From Elizabethkingia sp. YR214 (GTDB lineage: Bacteria > Bacteroidota > Bacteroidia > Flavobacteriales > Weeksellaceae), in contig NZ_QBUH01000001.1 in assembly GCF_003058195.1 (NCBI RefSeq), positions 248,001 to 312,000 of the forward strand: a DNA stretch of 64,000 nucleotides, read 5' to 3'. This document shows positions 51,369-59,402 of the stretch, piece after piece. Both the position numbers and the translations under genes were made by a program. How positions within the stretch are numbered: the stretch's first letter is position 1; each line of letters opens with the position of its first letter. The notes below the pieces were generated by a model, which worked only from the letters and a program-made list of their open reading frames with translations, had not been told where the DNA came from and did not search any database.

Positions 51369-52634
51369 TTAGATTTTATCAAATCCTGTATAAGCTCTTA
51401 ATTTTTCCGGAATAGCAATTCCGTCAGCAGTCTGATTATTCTCTAAAATTGCAGCCATAATACGTGGCAATGCCATCGCAGAACCATTAAGTGTATGTAC
51501 TAACTGAGTCTTACCATCAGCTTTATAACGACACTTAAGTCTGTTAGCCTGGAAAGATTCAAAGTTAGATACTGAACTTACTTCTAACCATTTCTCCTGT
51601 GCAGCACTCCATACTTCGAAATCATATGTCATTGCAGCTCCAAATCCGGTATCTCCACCGCATAGTCTAAGAATACGGTAAGGAAGTCCAAGGTCTTCAA
51701 GAATACCTTTTACGTGCTCTACCATTCCGTCTAAAGCAGCATAAGAGTTTTCAGGCTTTTCAAGTCTTACAATTTCTACTTTTTCAAACTGATGCAATCT
51801 GTTTAATCCTCTTACATGGGCACCATAAGATCCGGCTTCTCTTCTGTAACACTGAGAAAATGCTGTATGAAGAATAGGCAATTGTCTTTCTTCCAATAAT
51901 TCGTCTCTGTAAAGGTTAGTTACCGGCACTTCTGCAGTAGGGATAAGGTATAACTGATCTTCGTTAATGTAGTACATCTGACCTTCTTTATCAGGCAGCT
52001 GACCTGTTCCGTATCCAGAAGCTTCATTTACCACATGTGGCGGATTTACTTCAATATATCCGGCTTCAGTATTCTTATCCAGGAAGTATTGTACTAATCC
52101 ACGTTGTAAACGTGCTCCTTTGCCCAAATAAACAGGAAATCCTGCTCCGGCAATCTTCACACCCAATTCAAAATTGATGATATTATATTTAGCCGCCAGC
52201 TCCCAATGTGGGATTGCTCCTTCACCTAAACCTTCAACATCACAATTCTGGAATACAATTTCATTATCAGTTTCAGATACACCTGCTTTCACAAGCTCAT
52301 TAGGGATATTCGGAATCTGATAAAGGATATGTAAAAGTGATTTTTCAACCTCATTTAATTCATGCTGAAGTTCTTTACTTCTTTCTTTAATGTCAGTAGT
52401 CTTTTGCTTCGCTGCTTCAGCTTCTTCTTTTTTGCCTTCTTTCATTAAAGCACCAATCTCTTTCGAGATTTTGTTCATTTCGGAAAGTTGTGAGTCAAGT
52501 TCAAACTGAATTTTCTTACGTTGGTCATCAGTGGACACAGCCAAATCTACCAATTCAGGGTTCTTGAAATTTCTCTTTTGTAAACCTTCTAAAACGCGTG
52601 CTTTCTCATCACGCAAAAAATTAACTTGTAACAT
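51369..52634 (-). CDS. serS: Seryl-tRNA synthetase
   Basis: A 421-aa class-II aminoacyl-tRNA synthetase charging tRNA-Ser. The N-terminal coiled-coil arm (residues about 30-105) is visible. Motif 2 lies in FSQCYRREAGSYGAHVRGLN and motif 3 in NGSAMALPRIMAAILENNQ. A TAACTTTG box lies 17 bases before the ATG at 52634. It is flanked by a terminator, so it is probably a single-gene transcript. Confidence 0.97.
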   Translation of the reverse strand: MLQVNFLRDEKARVLEGLQKRNFKNPELVDLAVSTDDQRKKIQFELDSQLSEMNKISKEIGALMKEGKKEEAEAAKQKTTDIKERSKELQHELNEVEKSLLHILYQIPNIPNELVKAGVSETDNEIVFQNCDVEGLGEGAIPHWELAAKYNIINFELGVKIAGAGFPVYLGKGARLQRGLVQYFLDKNTEAGYIEVNPPHVVNEASGYGTGQLPDKEGQMYYINEDQLYLIPTAEVPVTNLYRDELLEERQLPILHTAFSQCYRREAGSYGAHVRGLNRLHQFEKVEIVRLEKPENSYAALDGMVEHVKGILEDLGLPYRILRLCGGDTGFGAAMTYDFEVWSAAQEKWLEVSSVSNFESFQANRLKCRYKADGKTQLVHTLNGSAMALPRIMAAILENNQTADGIAIPEKLRAYTGFDKI

Positions 52635-52716
52635 AATATGAATTGTTTTGCAAAGTTAAAAAAACCATGCTGTAAATTATAAAATTCTGAAACGATGTGT
52701 GTATTATACCGGAAAA

Positions 52717-53232
52717 TTATTGTTTGGTAATCGTGATATTCTTTTGCTGGCCACTGGAGCCATTAAAAACTTCAGTACCATTTAACTTGATACTCGATAC
52801 GCTAAAAAGTGTTGGGGTCCAGGAGTAGACAATATCTAATTGATCCTGTGCCATCACTTTTGTATCATTAGTTACTTTATTATAATTAATTAAAATCTGT
52901 GATATATACGTCTTGCTGGTAGCTGTTGAATCGGATAATCCCTGCCTTGTAGCTCCGGCAATATACTGCATATAGTTTTTCTTGGCATCATCCACTCCCG
53001 GTGTTATACCCGAAACTGCAGTATTACCCGTAATAGACAAATCATCTATAAAGGTAATTCTACTGGCATATCCTGTAGGATCATTTGGAATAATCAGATC
53101 ATTGCCATTAGTATCCTGAAAATAAAAATTGATCGTCTGATCAATATTCTGGTGCACACCATCATCCTGCCTGCAAGCTGTCACAAGCAGAAAAATAAAT
53201 GCTAACCCGAAAAAAAATTGCCATTTCCTCAT
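52717..53232 (-). CDS. Small lipoprotein, unknown
   Basis: About 171 aa from the ATG at 53232 (MRKWQFFFGLAFIFLLVTAC), a lipoprotein signal whose lipidated Cys follows LLVTA. An ATG two codons earlier also exists. The mature part starts RQDDGVHQNIDQTINFYFQD and holds beta-rich sequence with no recognised domain. It lies 22 bases downstream of the conserved hypothetical gene and is likely cotranscribed with it. Function unknown. Confidence 0.66.
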   Translation of the reverse strand: MRKWQFFFGLAFIFLLVTACRQDDGVHQNIDQTINFYFQDTNGNDLIIPNDPTGYASRITFIDDLSITGNTAVSGITPGVDDAKKNYMQYIAGATRQGLSDSTATSKTYISQILINYNKVTNDTKVMAQDQLDIVYSWTPTLFSVSSIKLNGTEVFNGSSGQQKNITITKQ

Positions 53233-53254
53233 ATACAAAACTAACAGCTATAAT

Positions 53255-53746
53255 TTAGGCAATATGACCTGCCCAACTTTTTTTAAGCGGAAGTAAAAAG
53301 TTGCTTAAGAAATCCAGATAAGTATTTTTAGAAAAATCAAAAACTTCAACGTTCTCATCAATTTCTCCGTTTTTTACTTTAGAACGGAAATCTGTAAGTT
53401 TTAATGTTTTTACTTCTCCATTCTCCAGATAACAAGCTTTCATTCTGTCGAAAAGCCCAAGCTGATAATCCGCATCAATTTCATGCATTAGTTTACCCAA
53501 TGCATCTATGCTGCAGCCAGATGCCATTTCTTTCTCCTCGTCTACACAGATAATAATAAATTGATTTTTTTCAATTTTAAAAGAAGCTTCAAGCTCTTTT
53601 CCATGAGCTTTCCATCCACCTAAAAAATCATAAATTCTTTCTGTAATATCTTTAGCTTCCTTAGCCGTAAATGCTCTGCTTGCCGGATAAGTAATAACTC
53701 TGTAATCGTTAGTTTCTACAACTTCTGAAGATTCAATTTTCATCAC
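53255..53746 (-). CDS. Conserved Bacteroidota hypothetical, often mislabelled as an ABC ATPase
   Basis: A 163-aa soluble protein with no signal peptide. It contains no Walker A, signature or Walker B motif, so an ABC-ATPase label carried by some homologues would be wrong. Recognisable segments are RVITYPASRAFTAKEAKDI, FIIICVDEEKEMASGCSIDA and LSNFLLPLKKSWAG. It lies 14 bases downstream of the CCG-domain gene and upstream of a lipoprotein gene, so its role may be tied to the iron-sulfur pair. Start ATG or the next ATG, one codon on. Confidence 0.68.
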   Translation of the reverse strand: MMKIESSEVVETNDYRVITYPASRAFTAKEAKDITERIYDFLGGWKAHGKELEASFKIEKNQFIIICVDEEKEMASGCSIDALGKLMHEIDADYQLGLFDRMKACYLENGEVKTLKLTDFRSKVKNGEIDENVEVFDFSKNTYLDFLSNFLLPLKKSWAGHIA

Positions 53747-53760
53747 AATACAATTTAATT

Positions 53761-54546
53761 CTACAATTCTTCTGCTTCAGCTATAAGCTCAACAATATCT
53801 TTTACCTGAACTTCTTCGTTTTTATTAAAATGCTTCACACCATCTGTCATCATTGTATTACAGAACGGGCAACCCGTTGCTACAATATTTGGTTTCAGCT
53901 CCAGTGCTTCTTCTGTTCTTTCTATATTGATGTCTTTATTACCTTTTTCTGGCTCTTTAAACATCTGTGCTCCACCTGCTCCACAACATAGCCCATTGGT
54001 TTTGCAACGCTTCATTTCCACAAGCTCTGCATCCAGTTTTTCAAGGAGTTGTCTTGGTGCCTCATATTCATCATTTGCACGACCAAGATAACATGGATCA
54101 TGGAAAGTAATTCTTCGTCCTTTAAAGCTTCCGCCTTCTATTTTCAGTCTTCCATCAGCCATTAACTCCTTTAGGAATTGTGTATGATGTAATACTTCAT
54201 AATGACCACCCAGTTCCGGATATTCATTTTTCAGAGTATTGAAACAGTGTGGACAAGCTGTTACAATTTTTTTTACTTCGTATGCATTTAGGATTTCTAT
54301 GTTGGTTAGTGCCATCATCTGGAAAACAAACTCGTTACCTGCACGTTTTGCAGGATCACCTGTACAGCTTTCTTCCTGCCCCAATACAGCAAATTCTACT
54401 CCTATTTTATTCAGAAGTTTTGCAAAAGCTTTTGTTATTTTTTTAGCACGATCATCAAAACTTCCGGCGCAACCTACCCAGAATAATACTTCCGGAGCTT
54501 TGCCTTCAGCCATATAATCAGCCATTGTTTTTATAGTGAAGTCCAT
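53761..54546 (-). CDS. CCG-domain iron-sulfur oxidoreductase subunit
   Basis: A 261-aa protein with two CCG domains, as in heterodisulfide reductase B, LutA or GlpC. First: ILFWVGCAGSFDDRAKKI-type start (here VLFWVGCAGSFD) and ACPHCFNTLKNEYP. Second: TFHDPCYLGRANDEYEAPR and NGLCCGAGGAQMF, with GCPFCNTMMTDG. These cysteine sets bind a non-cubane [4Fe-4S] cluster. It forms an operon with the membrane iron-sulfur protein upstream. The electron donor and acceptor are unknown. Confidence 0.85.
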   Translation of the reverse strand: MDFTIKTMADYMAEGKAPEVLFWVGCAGSFDDRAKKITKAFAKLLNKIGVEFAVLGQEESCTGDPAKRAGNEFVFQMMALTNIEILNAYEVKKIVTACPHCFNTLKNEYPELGGHYEVLHHTQFLKELMADGRLKIEGGSFKGRRITFHDPCYLGRANDEYEAPRQLLEKLDAELVEMKRCKTNGLCCGAGGAQMFKEPEKGNKDINIERTEEALELKPNIVATGCPFCNTMMTDGVKHFNKNEEVQVKDIVELIAEAEEL

Positions 54547-54588
54547 AATAATTTATCAATTTACTAATGTGAAAAATGTAGCAATAAC

Positions 54589-55917
54589 TTAGTTCTCGTT
54601 TGCCCAGTTTAATCTGTCTGCCTGATTATACTGCCAAGGTGCAGCATTGTTTTCAATATTCGTCATCATCAGATTAAGCTCCTGAGGTGCCGAAGACTGC
54701 TCCATTACCATAAACCTTCTCATTTCGAATATAATGGAAAGCGGATCAATAAGTACCGGACAAGCTTCTACGCAAGCATTACAAGTTGTACATGCCCATA
54801 ACTCTTCACGGGAGATATAGTCGTCCAAAAGCTTTTTACCATCGTCTACAAACTTTCCGTTTTTATTAATGTTTTTGCCAACCTCTTCCAGTCTGTCTCT
54901 CGTTGCCATCATAATACGACGTGGAGAAAGCTTTTTCCCGGTAATGTTTGCCGGACAAACAGCTGTACAACGACCACATTCTGTGCACGAGTAAGCATTA
55001 AGCAATTGTACTTTATTCAGATCGAACACATCATTTGCTCCAAATTTATCAGGAACTGCGTTTGGATCTGCATCGGCAGGTGCTGCTGCATACGGATCTG
55101 CATTTGGATCCATCATTAGCTTTATTTCTTTTGTCACAGAATCAAGGTTGTTAAACTTCCCTTTCTTCTGAAGATTTGCAAACCATGTATTAGGAAAAGC
55201 AAAAATAATATGTAAATGCTTAGAGTAATACAAGTAGTTCATAAAGAAGAATACTCCTATAATATGAAACCACCATGCTCCTTTTTCTAAAATATGAAGT
55301 GTCGTATCTCCAAATCCATTGAACACACCAAACAGGCTCTGGCTAAAAGGAAAATATCCTTTAACATCACCTTCTCTTGTCATCAGCACGAAGTCTGATG
55401 AATTCATTAAAAAGAAAGCCATCATCAGAGAGAATTCAATTACAAGAATCCAGTTGGCATCATTCTTTGGCCAACCCAGAAGCTCTTTCATATTCAAACG
55501 ACGGATATGTATAATATTCCTTCTGATAAAGAAAATAGCAATAGATACGGCAACTAAAAATGCCATAACCTCCAAAACTGCCGTAAATACATTATAAAAA
55601 CCTAGTCCCAATACTCCCGCCAGAAAACGGTGAGTACCAAAAAGCCCGTCAACAAAGATTTCTGCAAGCTCAAGATTTACAATAATAAATCCTAAATAAA
55701 CCAATATATGCAATATTCCCGCAACGGGTCTTTTAACCATTTTGCCCTGACCAAGCGCCACTCGGCCCATAACAGCCCAACGTTCATTTTTATTATCTGA
55801 ACGATCGATATCCTTACCTAAGTTTACATTTCTTGTAAGTTCTTTCAGACTTTTAAAGAAAAGTCCGAAACCTACAACAATAAGGATAAGAAACAAAATG
55901 TTATCAATATATTGCAT
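54589..55917 (-). CDS. Membrane-bound 4Fe-4S dicluster protein
   Basis: A 442-aa protein. The N-terminal half has five or six hydrophobic segments resembling the NarI-like haem b membrane domain. The C-terminal half has two [4Fe-4S] motifs: Cys311, 314, 317, 321 (CTECGRCTAVCP) and Cys376, 379, 382, 386 (CTTCNACVEACP). A linker at residues 269-290 is rich in Asp, Pro and Ala (MDPNADPYAAAPADADPN). It probably passes electrons from the membrane quinone pool to or from the CCG partner downstream. The physiological substrate is unknown. Confidence 0.82.
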   Translation of the reverse strand: MQYIDNILFLILIVVGFGLFFKSLKELTRNVNLGKDIDRSDNKNERWAVMGRVALGQGKMVKRPVAGILHILVYLGFIIVNLELAEIFVDGLFGTHRFLAGVLGLGFYNVFTAVLEVMAFLVAVSIAIFFIRRNIIHIRRLNMKELLGWPKNDANWILVIEFSLMMAFFLMNSSDFVLMTREGDVKGYFPFSQSLFGVFNGFGDTTLHILEKGAWWFHIIGVFFFMNYLYYSKHLHIIFAFPNTWFANLQKKGKFNNLDSVTKEIKLMMDPNADPYAAAPADADPNAVPDKFGANDVFDLNKVQLLNAYSCTECGRCTAVCPANITGKKLSPRRIMMATRDRLEEVGKNINKNGKFVDDGKKLLDDYISREELWACTTCNACVEACPVLIDPLSIIFEMRRFMVMEQSSAPQELNLMMTNIENNAAPWQYNQADRLNWANEN

Positions 55918-55931
55918 ATCTAAATTTAATA

Positions 55932-56879
55932 TTATTTAGCAGATTTACCAAATACCGAAATATTAATATAACGTTTCGGGTTTGCTTTAAGGTCTTCCAT
56001 CAATGCATTAAGCGAAGCGGCAGACTTATTAAGGTTGTTATACAGGTCCTCGTCTTTGGTCAGTTTACCTAAAGATCCTTTTCCAGATTCTATCCCTGCA
56101 ATAACCTTATTTAGCTGATCAGATGTTTCGCTTAATTTAGCAACCGCATCATTCAGCTGTTTTGTATTAATGCTTTCAGCGACCTTACCATATTTATCTA
56201 CAGTACTGTTAGCTGTAATCATTGTTTTATTAGCATTATCCAGCACATTGTTCAGTCTACCTTCACTACCAGCCAAAAGCTTGTTGGTCTGTTGTGATGT
56301 TATTTTGAATGACTCAACCGTACCATTAAGATTTCTCAAAAGAAGCTTAATCTCTCTTCTGTTTTCATCATCCATAATTTTGTTGGTACTTGCCACAGCA
56401 GAATCAAGACGGGATAATACAGATGTTAGTTTATCTTTTACCGGCCCTACCTGAGACGAAAGGCTATTCATCATCGACTGTTTGAAAGCTCCCTTCAGAG
56501 TATCACCATTTTTAGCGTATGGTTGATTATATGCAAGATTAACTCTGATTTCTTTACCGGACATTAGTCCTGGCTCAAAAATTTCAACATTTGAATTTTT
56601 TGAAAACACAAAATCATTATTAACACTAATTTTCACCACAAAATAAATATGACCATTACTCTGGGTCATCGGCTTAATCTCTGTAACCTGACCTACCTTC
56701 AATCCATTGATGGACACAGGGCTTGATTTTGCGAGGCCTTCTACGTTGTCGTATTTTACATAGTAGTTATCATCTGTTGAGAATAAACTCTTCCCTTTCA
56801 TAAACTGAAAAAGAATAACAAAACCAACGATGGCCAAAATTGCTATAAGTCCTGCTTTAACTTCTTTGGAAATTTTCAC
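55932..56879 (-). CDS. MlaD/MCE domain protein
   Basis: About 315 aa from the GTG at 56879 (translated MKISKEVKAGLIAILAIVGF). An upstream extension in the same frame contains the promoter-like TATATTTG at 56899-56906 and is rejected. One N-terminal helix anchors the protein in the membrane. The MCE domain follows, with YYVKYDNVEGLAKSSPVSIN and GLKVGQVTEI, and then a helical tail. Such proteins form hexameric lipid-transfer rings. The ATPase and permease partners (MlaF, MlaE) are not in the window. Confidence 0.86.
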   Translation of the reverse strand: MKISKEVKAGLIAILAIVGFVILFQFMKGKSLFSTDDNYYVKYDNVEGLAKSSPVSINGLKVGQVTEIKPMTQSNGHIYFVVKISVNNDFVFSKNSNVEIFEPGLMSGKEIRVNLAYNQPYAKNGDTLKGAFKQSMMNSLSSQVGPVKDKLTSVLSRLDSAVASTNKIMDDENRREIKLLLRNLNGTVESFKITSQQTNKLLAGSEGRLNNVLDNANKTMITANSTVDKYGKVAESINTKQLNDAVAKLSETSDQLNKVIAGIESGKGSLGKLTKDEDLYNNLNKSAASLNALMEDLKANPKRYINISVFGKSAK

Positions 56880-56943
56880 GAATATATATTTTAATGAGCA
56901 AATATAAGGTTTTTTAAAGTATGAAAAATTATTCAATAAATAG

Positions 56944-56971
56944 AAAAAGCAACCGTTATCGGTTGCTTTTT
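56944..56971 (-). terminator. Terminator of the PpiD gene
   Basis: AAAAAGCAACCG (56944-56955) pairs perfectly with CGGTTGCTTTTT (56960-56971) around a TTAT loop. It lies just past the stop of the minus-strand PpiD gene. Confidence 0.9.
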
Positions 56972-56994
56972 ATGTTGTTAGAATATCTTTATTT

Positions 56995-59148
56995 TTAGTG
57001 CTGACCTGCAGCTGCCTTATTATAAATCTCTATTCTGTAATCTTTGATATCAGATTTGTCCTGAAGGCTCTTTAATAAAGCCTGTCCGTACATCTGTGAT
57101 CCTTGCTGCATCAATGCCTGAGCAATTGACTTCGCATCTCCGCCTTGTTTGTTTTCAGCAACAGACTTTTTAACCACTACATATACTCCGGCAACACCTT
57201 CAACTGGCTTAGAGAGCTGATTAGCTTTTGCGCCGAATGCAGCACCTGCAACTTTAGGTTCCATACCACCGCCTAATGCAGGGTTTAGGATATTAATCTG
57301 TCCGCTTTCTTTAGCAACTCCGAAAAGTTTTGCAACCTGATCCAATGAAGAAGGCTTTTGAGCATCCATCTTTTCGATAATCTTTTTAGCTAAAAGTTGG
57401 TTCTTTACAATTGGTTCAATTTCTGAACGTACAGATTCAGGATCAGCAAGACCTGCATCTTGTTTTCCATTCAGGTAAGCTACTACATAATCACCATTAC
57501 TTGTAGTAAAGATATTAGTATCTCCTGCTTTTGTTTTCTTATCAAATGCCCATGCTAATACATCTGCATCTTTATCTGTATTGATTCCCTGGATTTGTCC
57601 CTGGAAACGTTTTGCCATTTTTGGGTTAGCAAAAGTATAGTTCTTTTTCTTTGCAATGTTGCTAAAGTCATTGAAGCTCTTACCTTGTACTTCCTGAATA
57701 AATTTATTTGCTTCAGTATATACGGTACTATTTGTTTTATCAGAAGCTTTGATCTCTTTTACAAGATTAGCCACTTTGTAGCCCATAGCTCCTGGTTTCT
57801 TATCTTCGATGTTGATGATATGATAACCAAATTGCGTTTCAACAACTCCTGTAGCTCCTTTTGGATTTGCAGCTAAGTACGCTTTAAATTCAGGAACAAA
57901 TGGCGTTTCTGGCGTAGTCCATCCCAATTCACCTCCTTGTGCAGCAGATCCCGGATCAGCTGAAAACTTAAGGAACTCGGTAAATTTAGCAGGGTTAGCT
58001 TTTACAACAACTCCAATACTATCTGCAAGTTTTTTAGCCTGCTCTTTTGTTCTTTTCTCTTTTCCTGCCTGATCAGCCGGGCTTCCTTTGAAAGCAATAA
58101 GAATATGTCTTGATTTTACAGAATCGCTAGGCTGTTTTCCAACTAATTTAGAAACAACATAGTAACGGTCTTGTACTTTGTATGGTCCGAATGACTGTCC
58201 TACAGCTGCACCACCTAAGAAGCTTCTGATTTCTTCTGGCTGCTGAGCCAATGCTAAGAACTGAGAATTGAAAGGTACGTCAGAATTAACAGTAACGAAC
58301 ATTGAATCGTTCTTTGTATTCTGGAAGCTTTCAACGCCTGCACCCATATCAGCACCCTGAGTATTCAGTTTGTTAATTTCTGTCTGAGTAGCAGCCTCAT
58401 CCTGAGCACTTGGTTTAGCCGGGAACAATACTATCCCAATATTTCTGCTTGGATCTGCTTTGAACATCAATGGATGTTTTTTAATATAGTCTGCAAGATC
58501 CTGAGTTGTAACTTTTACATTATTGACACGTGCAAATGCAGCATAATCTACTTTCACATAATCAATATTTGCTAGCTGATCTCTTTCTTTCAAGATTTCA
58601 GCCGCTTCTTTATTGTTGGCAGTAACTCCGGCAGTAACGTTTGCAAAGAACTGTCTTGCCATGATACGGTATTCAATACCTTTTCTCATTTTAAGCCAGT
58701 TAGCATACTGCTCCGGGTTCTGGGCTTTCATAGCCTCAATTTCTTTTTTAAGTTCCTGAACTTTAAAGTTCCCTTTTTCGTCTACCAATTGAGGATTCTG
58801 AGCAAACATCGGATCGTACTGAATTTGATTCCAGAACATTTCGTCAGTTAATTTCAGCCCCATTTTTTCAAACTGTTGTTTGATTAGTTTAGACTGAATA
58901 ATCATTTGCCATGCCTGCTCTTCTAAAGCCTCTCTAGGCTGTCCCTGAGACTGTTGTTGTAAAAGAAAAATCTGATCATCCAGTTCTTCACGGGTGATTT
59001 TTTCTCCGTTTACTTTTCCTAAAATATTAGGGTCTTTACCAAATACTTTGTCCAAGCTATCTGGATTAACCAGGAAAGCCAAAAGCGCGATGGCTAAAAA
59101 ACCTATCAGGATCCAAGGCCTCTTTCTAATTTCACTTAAAACTGCCAT
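56995..59148 (-). CDS. ppiD: PpiD-type peptidylprolyl isomerase / periplasmic chaperone
   Basis: A 717-aa SurA/PpiD family protein that helps fold outer-membrane and secreted proteins. It has an N-terminal transmembrane anchor (WILIGFLAIALLAFLVN), a SurA-N-like region (VNGEKITREELDDQIFLLQQ), and a parvulin domain (SRHILIAFKGSP to ELGWTTPETPFVPEFKAYL and GYHIINIEDKKPG). The C-terminal half has no recognised catalytic motif. It is monocistronic by its terminator and the divergent lon gene. Confidence 0.9.
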   Translation of the reverse strand: MAVLSEIRKRPWILIGFLAIALLAFLVNPDSLDKVFGKDPNILGKVNGEKITREELDDQIFLLQQQSQGQPREALEEQAWQMIIQSKLIKQQFEKMGLKLTDEMFWNQIQYDPMFAQNPQLVDEKGNFKVQELKKEIEAMKAQNPEQYANWLKMRKGIEYRIMARQFFANVTAGVTANNKEAAEILKERDQLANIDYVKVDYAAFARVNNVKVTTQDLADYIKKHPLMFKADPSRNIGIVLFPAKPSAQDEAATQTEINKLNTQGADMGAGVESFQNTKNDSMFVTVNSDVPFNSQFLALAQQPEEIRSFLGGAAVGQSFGPYKVQDRYYVVSKLVGKQPSDSVKSRHILIAFKGSPADQAGKEKRTKEQAKKLADSIGVVVKANPAKFTEFLKFSADPGSAAQGGELGWTTPETPFVPEFKAYLAANPKGATGVVETQFGYHIINIEDKKPGAMGYKVANLVKEIKASDKTNSTVYTEANKFIQEVQGKSFNDFSNIAKKKNYTFANPKMAKRFQGQIQGINTDKDADVLAWAFDKKTKAGDTNIFTTSNGDYVVAYLNGKQDAGLADPESVRSEIEPIVKNQLLAKKIIEKMDAQKPSSLDQVAKLFGVAKESGQINILNPALGGGMEPKVAGAAFGAKANQLSKPVEGVAGVYVVVKKSVAENKQGGDAKSIAQALMQQGSQMYGQALLKSLQDKSDIKDYRIEIYNKAAAGQH

Positions 59149-59402
59149 TAATAATGTATTTTCGTTTTAAAATTATTTGTAAACTTTTATTGAATATCAA
59201 GGTGCGAAAATAAACATTTTTAATGGAATAAAGAATTTTTTTTAGTATACCTCAATAATTTTGAAAGCAGAAATTTTGTCCTAAAAAAAAAATTATTTCA
59301 CAATGGCATATCTATTGTGCCATCTTAGCTACTCCCGAAAATTCAGTTGTTTATATACGAAGCTGAAACGGAGTTTATTTTTTTATGACAAACTGACATA
59401 GT

